64,000 nucleotides of DNA from Anaerobaca lacustris (lineage in GTDB: Bacteria; Planctomycetota; Phycisphaerae; Sedimentisphaerales; Anaerobacaceae), in assembly GCF_030012215.1 (NCBI RefSeq), contig NZ_JASCXX010000022.1:43320-107319 (forward strand), read 5' to 3'. Positions within the stretch are counted from its first letter, which is position 1. Each line of letters begins with the position of its first letter. The position numbers and the translations under genes are program-made. The notes under the pieces were generated by a model. The model was not told the DNA's origin and searched no databases. It was given only the letters and a program-made list of their open reading frames with translations. This document shows, piece after piece, positions 1 through 11,890 of this stretch.

Positions 1-2613
1 ATGGCCACCTTGGCCGGAACGGCAGAACCAGTCTCGGCCGCAACGATTCACGTCTCACCCGATGGGCCGATCAAGACGCTGACGCTGGCGCGTGATATAA
101 TTCGCCAGCAGAAAGGCGATGCGGGGCTCAAGGAGCCCGTCCGCGTGATCGTGGCCGACGGCCGCTACAGCTTGAGCGAGCCGTTCGTCCTGACGCCGGA
201 AGACAGCGGCACCAAGGATTGTCCGATCACCTATGAGGCCGCGCCGGGCGCGAAGCCCGTCTTCAGCGGGGGCCGGACCATCACAGGATTCAAGCCGGAC
301 GCCGATGGTCTTTGGTCCGTGCGCATCGGCGACGTGGCCGATGGCTTGTGGTACTTTGAGCAACTCTTCGTCAACGGCCGCCGCGCCGTTCGGGCCCGGA
401 CGCCCAACAAATGGTATCACTATATGGGCGAGACCTCCGAGGTGCCCATCGAAGGCGAGGAAGAGCAGTTCCTGCGCGCCACCCAGGTCCATGCCGACGC
501 ACTGGAACCGCTGGCGGGGCTGAGTCTGGCCGAAGTCCGCGACGTGACACTCGTCGCCTATCACAAATGGTGCATCACACGGCGGTTCCTCACCGCGATC
601 GACGCTTCGAACAACCTGATCGTCACCACGGGCGAACAATTGAAGAGCTATTCGGGCTGGCCGGCCAACACGCGATTCCACCTGGAGAATTTCAAGGCCG
701 CGCTCGACGAGCCGGGCGAGTGGTTCCTCGCCCGCAATGGAATGCTCTACTACAAGCCGTTGCCCGGCGAGGACATGACGAAGGCCGAAGTCATCGCTCC
801 CTATGCGATGACGCTTGTGGTCTTTCAAGGCCAACCGCGGTCGGGGGAATTCATCGAACACATCACCCTCAAGGGGCTGACGTTCCACCACAATCAGGAG
901 TTGCTGCCTCCCGAGGGCTATGCCCCATTCCAGGCGGCGTACGTCACGGAGGCGGCGGTCATGCTCGACGGCGCGCAAAACGTCGTCATTCAGGATTGCG
1001 AAGTGGGCCACATCGCCACGTACGGCGTGTGGTTCCGACGGGGCTGCCGCGATTGCCGGATCGAGCGGTCGTACATCCACGATCTCGGCGCCGGCGGTCT
1101 ACGCATCGGTGAAGGTCGGATCCGCAGTGAAGAGGACCTCCAGACCAGCCACATCACCGTCGACAACAACATCATCCGCTCGGGCGGCCGGGTCTATACC
1201 TCGGCCGTCGGCGTCTGGATCGGCCAGAGCGGCGACAACACCATCACGCACAATGAGATCGCCGACTTCTACTACACCGGCCTGTCCGTCGGCTGGCGAT
1301 GGGGCTATTCCGACAGCCTTGCCAAACGGAACATCCTGCGGTTCAACCGCGTCCACCACATCGGCTGGTGGGTGCTCAGCGATATGGGCGGCATCTACAC
1401 CCTCGGGCCGTCCGAAGGGACCGTGGTCAGCGACAACGTCTTCCACGACATCTACGCGTACTCCTATGGCGGCTGGGGACTCTACACCGACGAGGGCAGC
1501 ACCGGGATCCTGATGGAAAACAACCTCGTCTATAACACCAAGACCGGCAGCTTCCACCAGCACTACGGCAAGGAGAACGTGATCCGCAACAACATCCTGG
1601 CCAACAGCATGCTCCATCAGGTGCAGGCCACGCGGGTCGAGGAGCACCAGTCGTTCACGTTCGCCAACAACATCGTTTACTGGAAGACCGGGCCGCTGCT
1701 GGCCGGACCCTGGACGAAGGTCAACATCGCGATGGACAACAACTGCTACTGGAACGCGGCCGGCCAATCCGTTAATTTCGTGGGCATCCCCTTGGAGAAA
1801 TGGCGCCAGGAGCACGGCCACGACCGCAACTCGATCGTCGCCGATCCGCTCTTCGTCGATCCGGACAACGGCGACTTCCGCCTGAAGCCGGATTCGCCCG
1901 CACTGAAAGTCGGCTTCAAGCCCTTCGACTATACCCGCGCGGGCGTTTACGGCGATCCGGCCTGGATCAGTAAGGCCAACGAGGTGACATACGCACCGCT
2001 GGAGATCCCGCCCGACCCGCCGCCGGTCCTGGTCCACGATACGTTCGAGCAGACCGAGGTCGGACAGCCGCCCCGGGCCGATCAGGTCCATATCGAGGGC
2101 AAGGGCGATTCCATCGTCGTGACCGACGAGACCGCCGCCTCCGGGCAGCGCAGCCTCAAGTTCACCGACGCCGAGGGACTGAGGTACGCCTACAATCCGC
2201 ACCTGGTGTATTCGCCCAACCACAGCAAGGGGACGACGCGCTGTTCGTTCGACCTGCGAATCGAATCGGGCGCGTTGATCCAGCACGAGTGGCGCGATTG
2301 GCGTTCGACCCTCTATAGTGTCGGCCCGAGCCTGCGGATCGAGGACGCCAAGCTTCGCGTGGCCGGTAATGTTCTGTTGGATATTCCCATCGGTCAGTGG
2401 GTGCACTTTGACATTTCCGCCGGCCTCGGCGCCGGCGACAGCGGCACGTGGGACCTCGTCGTCACCCTGCCCGGCCAGGAGCCCCGACGTTTCGAGAAGC
2501 TCGCCAACGGCAACCGGAGCTTCGAGCAGTTGACCTGGCTTGGCTTCGTCAGCAACGCGACAACCAAGACCGTCTTCTACATCGACAACCTCAAGATCGA
2601 CAACCAGAACTGA
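1..2613 (+). CDS. Secreted right-handed parallel beta-helix protein (5' end outside window)
   Basis: About 870 residues are visible. An ATG sits at base 1, but the first residues ([13 protein letters not shown], then TIHVSPDG) read like the end of a signal peptide, so the true start is probably upstream. Residues about 15-75 carry the opening typical of secreted beta-helix proteins (HVSPDG, then TLARDIIR). Residues about 285-640 contain repeated short turns with N and G ([21 protein letters not shown]), as in pectate-lyase-like beta-helices. The last 190 residues (from [13 protein letters not shown]) look like a beta-sandwich carbohydrate-binding or LamG-like domain. Likely role: extracellular polysaccharide binding or cleavage. 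Substrate and catalytic residues cannot be assigned by eye. The next gene follows on the same strand after about 50 bp. Confidence 0.75.
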   Translation: MATLAGTAEPVSAATIHVSPDGPIKTLTLARDIIRQQKGDAGLKEPVRVIVADGRYSLSEPFVLTPEDSGTKDCPITYEAAPGAKPVFSGGRTITGFKPDADGLWSVRIGDVADGLWYFEQLFVNGRRAVRARTPNKWYHYMGETSEVPIEGEEEQFLRATQVHADALEPLAGLSLAEVRDVTLVAYHKWCITRRFLTAIDASNNLIVTTGEQLKSYSGWPANTRFHLENFKAALDEPGEWFLARNGMLYYKPLPGEDMTKAEVIAPYAMTLVVFQGQPRSGEFIEHITLKGLTFHHNQELLPPEGYAPFQAAYVTEAAVMLDGAQNVVIQDCEVGHIATYGVWFRRGCRDCRIERSYIHDLGAGGLRIGEGRIRSEEDLQTSHITVDNNIIRSGGRVYTSAVGVWIGQSGDNTITHNEIADFYYTGLSVGWRWGYSDSLAKRNILRFNRVHHIGWWVLSDMGGIYTLGPSEGTVVSDNVFHDIYAYSYGGWGLYTDEGSTGILMENNLVYNTKTGSFHQHYGKENVIRNNILANSMLHQVQATRVEEHQSFTFANNIVYWKTGPLLAGPWTKVNIAMDNNCYWNAAGQSVNFVGIPLEKWRQEHGHDRNSIVADPLFVDPDNGDFRLKPDSPALKVGFKPFDYTRAGVYGDPAWISKANEVTYAPLEIPPDPPPVLVHDTFEQTEVGQPPRADQVHIEGKGDSIVVTDETAASGQRSLKFTDAEGLRYAYNPHLVYSPNHSKGTTRCSFDLRIESGALIQHEWRDWRSTLYSVGPSLRIEDAKLRVAGNVLLDIPIGQWVHFDISAGLGAGDSGTWDLVVTLPGQEPRRFEKLANGNRSFEQLTWLGFVSNATTKTVFYIDNLKIDNQN

Positions 2614-2666
2614 GATTGGCGGCCACAGGCGTCCGCCTGCGGCGCATGACCGATGAAGGACTCCTG

Positions 2667-4454
2667 ATGGTTCATCGCAGAGTGACAGTCTATCCTCTCA
2701 TTGTGCTGCTCGGAGCCTTGTCTGCCGCAGTTGCATGTGGCGGTGAGTTTCTGGTCTTCGACGAGGTCTTCACGTTTGACGAGAGTCTGAACGGGTTCAA
2801 GTGGTTCATGCCGCCCGCGAATGCGCCGAGGGACTGGACGAACCCCGACGACTACGAGAACGGGCAGGTGTACACCCGCTTTGAGATCGTCAGCCAGCCG
2901 ACGAATGCCGCCAGCAAGCTCCAGTTTGGCATCTGGCAGGACGGCGGCAAGCGCGAGACGATGAGCCCCCACTGCGAGTTGCACGGGCCCGGTGTCGTCA
3001 CGCACCGTGCGTCGCCCGCCACGTGGTGGGAACTCGATCCCAACCATCCCGTCGACTTCTCGCGCATTGCCGACTTCCTGCACTGCGGCATCGCCGTCTG
3101 GTCCAGCGAGCCTCTGGGCTACATCAGCACGTGGAACCCCAATCCCCAGGTCTGGGCCAACCGGCACAAGTACTTTCCGATGAAGGTCCGCGCGACCGTC
3201 GTCGCCGTCTCGGCAGACGGGCAATTCTCCGGCTGGGACCACTGGCTGGGCGCCGGTTCATCCGGACGGCCGATGTTCGGATTCAAGCACCACTTCATTC
3301 GCGCAGAGATGCCCACCGACGACTGGTTCCACTCGGTGATCCTGGCCGATCTCGACGGGGACGGCGATCTGGACTATGCAATTGCCTCGGCCCGCAAGCC
3401 CCACCGCGTGGAGAACAATTTCTACTGGTATGAATATCGGGGCCCTGACGATTGGGTCGAGCACCTGATCGGATCCATGAGCGAGACGCAGCAGGCGGCG
3501 GCGATCATGGATGTTGACGGCGATGGATGGCCGGACGTCATCTCGGGCAACCACTGGTACAGGAACCCGGGCGATCCGAAGAACAAGCGGTTCACCGCCC
3601 ATCGCTATCGGAACCTCGACGCCGGCTTTCACGATGTGGCGGTGGCGGATATCAACGGAGACGGCCGCCTCGACATCATCACCCTGTCCGAAGACCACGG
3701 CTGCTACTGGTACGAGCAGCCCGAGCCTGCGTCGATTCACGAACTCTGGACGGAACGGCAGATCATCCCCGCCGAGAACTGCCCCCACGGAAGCTTCGGC
3801 CCCGAAGGTATCGGCGACCTCGACGGCGACGGCGACAATGACATCGTCCTGGGTGACCGGTGGGCCGAGAACAAGGACGCCGGCGTCTCCTGGGTGTTCC
3901 ACCCGCTGCCCTTCGGACGCTGGACCGTGCCGACCTGGGGCGGCCCTGCCATCCTCGCGACCCGAAGCGTCATCCGTGACATGGACGGTGACGGTCACAA
4001 CGACATCGTCATCGCCGAGTGCGACGTGCCCGACTGCGTGGTGGCCGTCCTGTACAACGAAGACGGCAAAGGCACGTCCTGGCGCAAGGTCCTGCTGCCG
4101 CAGACCGCGCCGGGACGACGGGGCTCGCTGCACAGCCTGCGCGTGGCGGATTTCAACCTGGACGACAGGTTGGACATCCTGGCCATCGAGCAGGAGGACT
4201 GCCGAGACCAGGGGCCGATGCCACCGCCCCGCTGGTTCATCTGGGAAGACACCACCGGCGTCTGGACCGAGCACGTGATTCTCGACATCAACCTCGGCGG
4301 CCATGAGGCGTGGATCGGTGACGTCGACGGGGACGGGGACATCGACATCGTCTCCAAGACTTGGCGCAGCGGCATCTATCCCGACAGCGCCAACGCCGGC
4401 AAGGCCCACGCCGATTTTCTCGAGAACCGGGCGATCGTCAGGCCGGGTAAATAA
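2667..4454 (+). CDS. Secreted FG-GAP/VCBS repeat protein
   Basis: A 595-residue protein. The start at 2667 is chosen because GAAGGA lies 6 bases upstream and it begins directly with a signal peptide (hydrophobic VYPLIVLLGALSAAVA). An in-frame ATG at 2646 has no good ribosome site. Residues about 25-200 form an unassigned N-terminal domain. After that come at least seven calcium-loop repeats of the form DxDGDGxxDI: DLDGDGDLD, DVDGDGWPD, DINGDGRLD, DLDGDGDND, DMDGDGHND, DFNLDDRLD and DVDGDGDID. This is the FG-GAP/VCBS beta-propeller seen in secreted planctomycete proteins. It probably acts outside the cell in binding, perhaps with the preceding beta-helix gene. The 3' end converges on the kinase gene 25 bp away. 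Confidence 0.8.
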   Translation: MVHRRVTVYPLIVLLGALSAAVACGGEFLVFDEVFTFDESLNGFKWFMPPANAPRDWTNPDDYENGQVYTRFEIVSQPTNAASKLQFGIWQDGGKRETMSPHCELHGPGVVTHRASPATWWELDPNHPVDFSRIADFLHCGIAVWSSEPLGYISTWNPNPQVWANRHKYFPMKVRATVVAVSADGQFSGWDHWLGAGSSGRPMFGFKHHFIRAEMPTDDWFHSVILADLDGDGDLDYAIASARKPHRVENNFYWYEYRGPDDWVEHLIGSMSETQQAAAIMDVDGDGWPDVISGNHWYRNPGDPKNKRFTAHRYRNLDAGFHDVAVADINGDGRLDIITLSEDHGCYWYEQPEPASIHELWTERQIIPAENCPHGSFGPEGIGDLDGDGDNDIVLGDRWAENKDAGVSWVFHPLPFGRWTVPTWGGPAILATRSVIRDMDGDGHNDIVIAECDVPDCVVAVLYNEDGKGTSWRKVLLPQTAPGRRGSLHSLRVADFNLDDRLDILAIEQEDCRDQGPMPPPRWFIWEDTTGVWTEHVILDINLGGHEAWIGDVDGDGDIDIVSKTWRSGIYPDSANAGKAHADFLENRAIVRPGK

Positions 4455-4479
4455 CGTAGGTCTTCATAGGTCGTGCAGA

Positions 4480-5970
4480 TCACGGCGCGGGGGTCTTGCC
4501 ATTGGCCAGAGCGGCGTCAACGGTGCGGTATCCGACGAAGTCTTCCGCGCGAATCAGGATGGCTTGCGGCGCGTCGATGGGATAGAAGTACCGTCCCCGC
4601 CTGCTGGCGACGAACCTCGCGTCGCCCGGATCGATCTGTCGGACCCAACTGAACGCCGGAGGATCGTCCCAGTCCGGCTGGACGTACGTGGGAACGGACG
4701 ACGCGGGCAGGACACCGAGGTTCTCCGGCGCATCGGGAAAGCGCCTCGCCAGGTTTGCCGGGTCGGGAGCCGCCTTTCCACCGAGTCTTCCTGCCAAGCC
4801 ATAAAGGCCGGCCAGAACCAGGATCAACGCAACGACGGCGATTCCGGCGCCGATCGCAATTCGCCGCCTCCAGGTGAGGGGCGTTTCCTGTGGCCGTTGC
4901 TCCAATGCCGCCGCGATCTGCGTGCCGATTGCGGAGTCAGCCACGCCGGAGCCCATCAGTTCGCGAAGCAGACTGGAGGCGCCCGAACTGAGCATTCCCG
5001 ACTCCACCACCGAACCGGAGATGGCTTCGGCCCGAAGTGCTGAACTCATCTCCCCGGCCGCCGGTCTGTCGGCCGGAGACTTGGCCAGGGTTCGCGCCAC
5101 CAGCGTCGCCAGACTCTGCGAACAATTCGGCAGATAGGTCCGCAGATCCGGCACCGGCGCCTTGACGTGCTGCTTGAGGACCTCTTCGAGGCTCTTGCCG
5201 GTGTACGGCGCACGGCCGGTCAGCGCACAGAACAGCGTCGTGCCCAGACTGTAGACGTCGATCGCGGGCGTCTGTTCCCGCCGGAGGATCATCTCAGGGG
5301 CCATGAACAGAGGAGATCCCACCGCGCTGTGCGTGAAATGGAACGGATCGTTGGGATCGTCCACGTGAACCAGTCCGAAATCCGTGACCTTGCACCGCCC
5401 CTGCCGCGTGAGCATCAGGTTGGTCGGTTTGATGTCCCGGTGGAGAATCCCCATCTCGTGAGCCACCGCCAGCGCCGCAGCCGCGTCGGCAAGGAAGGCG
5501 CAAGCCTTGTGGGCCGGCAGCGGCCCGGCCGCTTTGATCGCCTGGGCGAGATTGCCGCCTTCCAGCATCTCCATCGCGATGTACCACCAGCCGTCGTGCT
5601 GGTTGATCTCGTAGACGTGCACCACATTCGGATGATCGATCTGGGCGGCCGAGCGGGCCTCACGGAAGAACTGATCGACGCGCTTGGCGGCATCGATCCC
5701 CGGCAGGCGCTTGCACAGCACCTTCAGCGCGACGATGCGCTGAAGGTTGATGTCGCGGGCCTGGATGACCCGACCCATCTTGCCTTCACCGATCAATCGA
5801 AGCAGCTTGAAATGCCCGAGCACCTTGCCCGCCCAAGGCGGTTGCCGGGGCGATCCGGACGGTGCGCCTGCCTTCATCGCCTGGGGCTCGACGATCTGCG
5901 TCTCGCCCGCCACGAGACTTGCTTCGAATTGGGCGTCGTCCATGACGCCTCGCTCATCTCTTCCTGTCAT
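4480..5970 (-). CDS. Membrane-anchored Ser/Thr protein kinase (PknB-like)
   Basis: A 496-residue Hanks-type kinase. The catalytic domain spans about residues 50-315: glycine loop GEGKMGRV (61-68), ATP lysine in ALKV (K83), catalytic loop HRDIKPTN (D179, N184), DFG at 197-199, and MAPE of the P+1 region. A transmembrane helix (IAIGAGIAVVALILVLAGLY) lies near residues 370-390, followed by about 100 residues that would lie outside the cytoplasm and have no recognised sensor domain. Its ATG touches the stop codon of the upstream gene (stop 5971-5973, start 5970), so the two are probably translationally coupled. An alternative start at 5943 (MDDAQF) has a GAGG-like site and would make the protein nine residues shorter. 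Substrates are unknown. Confidence 0.9.
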   Translation of the reverse strand: MTGRDERGVMDDAQFEASLVAGETQIVEPQAMKAGAPSGSPRQPPWAGKVLGHFKLLRLIGEGKMGRVIQARDINLQRIVALKVLCKRLPGIDAAKRVDQFFREARSAAQIDHPNVVHVYEINQHDGWWYIAMEMLEGGNLAQAIKAAGPLPAHKACAFLADAAAALAVAHEMGILHRDIKPTNLMLTRQGRCKVTDFGLVHVDDPNDPFHFTHSAVGSPLFMAPEMILRREQTPAIDVYSLGTTLFCALTGRAPYTGKSLEEVLKQHVKAPVPDLRTYLPNCSQSLATLVARTLAKSPADRPAAGEMSSALRAEAISGSVVESGMLSSGASSLLRELMGSGVADSAIGTQIAAALEQRPQETPLTWRRRIAIGAGIAVVALILVLAGLYGLAGRLGGKAAPDPANLARRFPDAPENLGVLPASSVPTYVQPDWDDPPAFSWVRQIDPGDARFVASRRGRYFYPIDAPQAILIRAEDFVGYRTVDAALANGKTPAP

Positions 5971-7140
5971 CTATCTGTCCCGATGGCCGACGTCGACGCC
6001 GGTGAAGTAGAGAATCGTAATCACACTCTGCTGCTGCTGCGGCCGCCCTTCGCTGACGTCTCCTTCGTCCGATCCGACGGCGATGAACCGCGTCGGGCCC
6101 AGCCGACACACCGCCTCCACCTTCATGTCGGGAAATCGGGCGAACAAGATGGGGCGGTCCAGCTTGTGCCCGCTCCACCAGAACAGGGCGCTGTCGAGCG
6201 TGTTGGGCGGGAATGCCTGGTCTTTGCTCCGCTTGGGCCCGGCGCTCTTGCCGGCGGCGATCAGATAGCCTTTGGTCAAGGGGTCCCAGGCCAGATCGCT
6301 CACGCCCCGGTCCCCCAGATCGATCGCAAAGAGGTCCACCAGACGGAACCGGCTCGGATCGCGGGCATCGAACGCCTCGTCCACGCCCTCGACGACCGCC
6401 ATCAGCGCGTGGGAACCCAGCAACGGGTTTCGCATCCCCAGCAGCACACGCCGACCATCCGGCATGAAACACATGCCCTCGACGTTGCCCCAGCGATAGG
6501 TGTTCCTGTCGCCTCCGGAGAACTCCGCATGGAATGTGCGATAGGCCTCGATGCCAACGGCCTCGAAATGTTCGTTGATCAGATCGCGGACCTTCCCCGC
6601 GCTGAGGACCACCGGCCGTGCGACCCGGGCGGGATCGAGATCGCGCAGGGCCATCCGCAGCATGTGCCGCCGTTTCGGCAGAGGCAGCTCATCGGGATCG
6701 TTGCTCAGCGAGCACAGCACGTAGACGATCGGCTCGCCGCGACGGCCGACTCGCACCGTGAGAGACTCGGCGTCATCGAGCAATTCCTGCTCGTTTCCGA
6801 TCACCACGTGGGCCGTCGGCATGCCAATCGTCATGTGACGAAGGTCGATCGGGCAGGTGAAGAGGGCCAGCCCGTGACGGTCGCTGGCCAGGATCAAGCG
6901 CCCGTCGGCCCAGGCCATGCCGCTGCACTCCAAGGGCTTCTCTTCCGTCTGCTGGGAGGAAACGGGCGCGGAGATGGTGATGTCCCTCTGTGCGACAACC
7001 GGCGGCTCGACGACGCCGAAGTAGACCTCCGCAACGCGGTCGGCCCCTTCGTATGCCGTCACAACCCCGGCGCATACCACAACCGCATCAAACAGAAGAC
7101 AGCAACCCACCCACAAGAAATGCCTTCGTCGCGCGAGCAT
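5971..7140 (-). CDS. Secreted protein of unknown function (DUF3616-like?)
   Basis: A 389-residue protein. The start at 7140 is preferred: GAAGG lies 5 bases upstream and the product begins with a signal-anchor segment (ARRRHFLWVGCCLLFDAVVVCAGVV). Upstream in-frame codons are possible but lack a ribosome site. The body has short repeating beta-rich segments (DAESLTVR, NVEGMCFMPDGRR, GVSDLAWDPLTKGYLIAAG, KVEAVCRLG) that suggest a beta-propeller. They resemble DUF3616-type proteins, but this family call is tentative. There is no obvious catalytic motif. It lies directly upstream of the Ser/Thr kinase with no gap, so it may supply or modulate an external signal for that kinase; this is inference from context only. 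Confidence 0.6.
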   Translation of the reverse strand: MLARRRHFLWVGCCLLFDAVVVCAGVVTAYEGADRVAEVYFGVVEPPVVAQRDITISAPVSSQQTEEKPLECSGMAWADGRLILASDRHGLALFTCPIDLRHMTIGMPTAHVVIGNEQELLDDAESLTVRVGRRGEPIVYVLCSLSNDPDELPLPKRRHMLRMALRDLDPARVARPVVLSAGKVRDLINEHFEAVGIEAYRTFHAEFSGGDRNTYRWGNVEGMCFMPDGRRVLLGMRNPLLGSHALMAVVEGVDEAFDARDPSRFRLVDLFAIDLGDRGVSDLAWDPLTKGYLIAAGKSAGPKRSKDQAFPPNTLDSALFWWSGHKLDRPILFARFPDMKVEAVCRLGPTRFIAVGSDEGDVSEGRPQQQQSVITILYFTGVDVGHRDR

Positions 7141-7399
7141 AATGGCCTTCGCGTTTGCAGGCCGAGCAACCGTCGGCTCCAGGCCCTCGAATGCGCCGAC
7201 CGCCGCCCTCGGCAAAGCCGATGGAACGCGGGCAATCGGCCACCACAATCCAGGGTACGTTCAGGCGGTCCGCAAGTCAATGCGCGATCGGCATTTTCCC
7301 CGCACGCACCTGCACCCTCTTCGTCCTCCAACGTGTCCTCGACGGAATCGGCGCTGAGCCGGCAGGCCCAGTCGCATGTTCCCTGGCGAGGCGTCACCG

Positions 7400-7876
7400 T
7401 CAGTCGCCCGTATGCGGAACCTGCCTGGGGTCGGCGCCCTGCTCGAGGGCCTCGATCTTGCGAATCCGCCGCTCGGCCCGCTCGCGCTTCGCGAAACCGG
7501 TCTCCAGCCAGACCTCGACGATCCTGCGAAGGACCGTCTCATTCACCAACTCGCCCGGCAGACACAGGACGTTCGCATCGAAGTGAAGCCTGGCGGTATG
7601 TGCATCAAGCTCGTCGTTGCAGCGTGCGGCGCGGATTCCCTTGAGCTTGTTGGCCGACATGTCCATTTCCATACCCGTTGCGCCCAGCAGGATCGCGGTG
7701 TCCACATCGTTCTCGGCCACCCGCGTTGCGGCGGCATGGGCGAAGTCCGGGAAATCCACCGTCCCCTCACCCTCCGGACCCAGATCGACGAAATCATGTC
7801 CCTGCTGCTCGATGGTCGCCTTGACGCAGCCGACTCGTCCACGACCCCGGTGATCGTACGCTACCGCCACTTTCAC
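7400..7876 (-). CDS. RpiB/LacAB-family protein lacking the usual catalytic Cys
   Basis: 158 residues, close to the usual 150 of ribose-5-phosphate isomerase B. The start is GTG at 7876, because GGGAGG lies 5 bases upstream and the family N-terminus (VKVAVAYDHRG) begins there. Family landmarks are present: YDHRG for the usual SDHAG, VDFPDFA, SANKLKGIRAA, and HFDANVL, which holds the second catalytic His. The ICGTG segment, which carries the catalytic Cys in E. coli RpiB, reads LLGATG here, so that Cys is replaced by Gly. The enzyme may use another base, act on another substrate, or be non-catalytic. The fold assignment is firm; the activity is uncertain. Confidence 0.8.
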   Translation of the reverse strand: MKVAVAYDHRGRGRVGCVKATIEQQGHDFVDLGPEGEGTVDFPDFAHAAATRVAENDVDTAILLGATGMEMDMSANKLKGIRAARCNDELDAHTARLHFDANVLCLPGELVNETVLRRIVEVWLETGFAKRERAERRIRKIEALEQGADPRQVPHTGD

Positions 7877-7998
7877 TACTGCCTCCCTTCTAAGCCCCCC
7901 CAGCCGGACTATCCTGACACGGACACACACCCCCTACGGGCCCTACGAACCGATATAGGGATTGTTCTGCCGAAGACGCAGGATGGCGGCCCGATGAT

Positions 7999-8706
7999 TC
8001 ACCCGGCGGCGGCCTCGTCGGGCGGCAGCGCCCTGGCCTGCCTCGCGATCGTCCAGATGCACCGCGAACGGGCTTTGGCTCTCTGGTAAGCGCGGACGCG
8101 GAAACAACGCACGTGCAGACCCTCGCAACGAATGCGCCGTTCGAACCGCGCATCGGTGTCGACCGACCAGATCGCCAGGCAACCGCCCTTGCGAAGGGCC
8201 CGCATCGCCGCACTGATGCCCGTCGGGCCGTAGAGCCCGTCGTTGCCGGCATAGGTCATCGCGCCCGGCCCGTTGTCCACATCGAGCAGAATGGCATCGA
8301 AGGCCGCCTCCGACCGGCGAATCACGGCCGCGACATCGCACGATTCGACCGTGACCCTGTCGTCGCGCAGGGGATGGTTCGCCAGTTCGCCGAGGAACTG
8401 GCGGTTCCACTGGACGACCTGCGGCATCAATTCGGCCACGACGACCCGGGCCTCGGCCGGCAGCAGGTCAAGCGTCCGGCGCAACGTATAGCCCATGCCC
8501 AGCCCGCCGATCAGCACTGCCGGCCGGGGTTTGTGCCTGATCTTATCGCATCCCAATCGGGCCAGTTCCAACTCCGACTCGTGCTCCCGGCTGGTCATCA
8601 GTTGCCGGCCGTCCACCGTGAGAAAGAAGTCGCCGTCGTGGCCGGACAAGACCATCTTTCTGCCGTCGGGGGTCGCCGTCGAGGCCAGCACAACACTGGG
8701 TTTCAT
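7999..8706 (-). CDS. Spermidine synthase-like SAM-dependent methyltransferase-fold protein
   Basis: A 235-residue protein. The start at 8706 (MKPSVVLAS) has a GGGAAGGG stretch about 10 bases upstream; the longer in-frame extension to 8907 would run across the promoter of the divergent gene at 8961. It contains the Rossmann motif I (VLIGGLGMGYTLRRTL), an acidic residue after beta-2 (VVAELMP), and FDAILLDVDNGP followed by LRKGGCLAIWS. This is the layout of spermidine synthase-like proteins, many of which are orphan methyltransferases or aminopropyltransferases. GGLGMG replaces the GGGDGG of true spermidine synthases, so polyamine synthesis is not assured. Confidence 0.75.
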   Translation of the reverse strand: MKPSVVLASTATPDGRKMVLSGHDGDFFLTVDGRQLMTSREHESELELARLGCDKIRHKPRPAVLIGGLGMGYTLRRTLDLLPAEARVVVAELMPQVVQWNRQFLGELANHPLRDDRVTVESCDVAAVIRRSEAAFDAILLDVDNGPGAMTYAGNDGLYGPTGISAAMRALRKGGCLAIWSVDTDARFERRIRCEGLHVRCFRVRAYQRAKARSRCIWTIARQARALPPDEAAAG

Positions 8707-8888
8707 ATCGACACATCCCTTCCCAAGCCCCTCTTCTGTCCGCATCTCGGCCCGGCCATCGACCGAGGCCCGTGCCGGGCAAAGATTCGATCCCCATTGT
8801 CGGTCATCGCGGGCAACTCGCAAAGCCCCGTGTGGGGAAAATCCGAGACGTATGCCTGTGCCCGGACGCTGGGTTTGGGTTTTCTCCG

Positions 8889-8917
8889 TTGCAGACGGTG
8901 CGGCCATCCGTTATATT
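8889..8917 (+). promoter_or_regulatory. Putative sigma-70-type promoter
   Basis: TTGCAG (8889-8894), a 17-base spacer and TATATT (8912-8917), 43 bases upstream of the lipoprotein start at 8961. It would drive the peptidase and uvrB genes. Assigned by eye only. Confidence 0.45.
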
Positions 8918-8960
8918 CCTACCGTTCAATAGTCTGGGGCAAATTGAAGGAATGGGCGAC

Positions 8961-9755
8961 ATGGACAATGGACGGTCGATCGGGTTTGTCTGCACGTTGA
9001 TTCTCACGTTGGTTGCGCTGTCGGGGTGCTATGAGCCCGAGCCAAGGCCTCGCGTCATCGGCGAGGACCGGCCCGTGGCCATGCCCGCACCGCAGTCGGT
9101 GCCGCGATACCGTCTGCTCGGCCGGTCCGTCCAGGGCCGGGCCATCACCGCCCAGGTTCTGGGCGACGGGATCGACACCACGCTGGTCATTGCGACGATT
9201 CACGGCAACGAGCCGGCGGGGACCCCTCTGGTCAAGAGACTCGCCGATCACCTGATGACCAACCAGAACCTTCTGGCCGGCCGTACCATCGTCATCATCC
9301 CTGTCGCCAATCCCGACGGCCTGGCCGCCGGGACGCGGGAGAACATTCGCGGCGTTGACCTGAACCGCAACTTCGAGGCCAGCAACCGTGTCAACACCGC
9401 CTCGAACGGACATCAGCCGCTCTCCGAGCCGGAGAGCCGTGCCGTCTACGCCGCGATCCAGGAATTCAGCCCGGACCGGATTCTCAGCATCCACCAGCCG
9501 CTCAGTTGTATCGACTATGACGGACCGGGCAAGGCGCTGGCGGCCGCCATCGCCGCCGCTTGCCGACTGCCGGTCAAAAAGCTCGGGGCCATGCCTGGTT
9601 CGCTGGGCTCCTATACGGGCGAAGAGCTGGGGATCCCGACCATCACCGTGGAACTGCCCGCGGCCGCCACCAACCTCAGTGAGGACGCCCTGTGGGCCCG
9701 ATATGGGCAGGCCATGATCGTGGGCATTACCTACTCTCTGCCCGCCTCGAAGTAG
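8961..9755 (+). CDS. M14-family zinc carboxypeptidase lipoprotein (murein peptide amidase-like)
   Basis: A 264-residue protein. The ATG at 8961 lies 9 bases from GAAGGA; the ATG at 8952 is too close to it. A lipoprotein signal is clear: a hydrophobic stretch ending LVALSGC, with Cys as the lipidated residue. M14 landmarks follow: HGNEP (zinc His and Glu), NPDG, GVDLNRNF with the substrate-binding Asn-Arg, SIHQPL with the third zinc His, and a C-terminal VELP segment with the general-base Glu. The closest characterised type is MpaA, which cleaves the gamma-D-Glu-diaminopimelate bond of murein peptides; here the enzyme would be outside the cytoplasmic membrane. uvrB follows after 33 bp. Confidence 0.85.
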   Translation: MDNGRSIGFVCTLILTLVALSGCYEPEPRPRVIGEDRPVAMPAPQSVPRYRLLGRSVQGRAITAQVLGDGIDTTLVIATIHGNEPAGTPLVKRLADHLMTNQNLLAGRTIVIIPVANPDGLAAGTRENIRGVDLNRNFEASNRVNTASNGHQPLSEPESRAVYAAIQEFSPDRILSIHQPLSCIDYDGPGKALAAAIAAACRLPVKKLGAMPGSLGSYTGEELGIPTITVELPAAATNLSEDALWARYGQAMIVGITYSLPASK

Positions 9756-9788
9756 CCGCCGCCCTCCGTCGGCAATGGTCTCTCGACT

Positions 9789-11834
<2,046 letters not shown>

Positions 11835-11890
11835 ATGTACAGGGCCCGCCGTCCAACCGGCATGGTGTGGCCCGACAAGGCAGGGAAGAA

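Noticed and set aside
5167..7644. Plus-strand frame of 825 codons opposite the kinase and its upstream gene
   Set aside because: Antisense to genes with clear motifs; composition is biased and no domains were seen.
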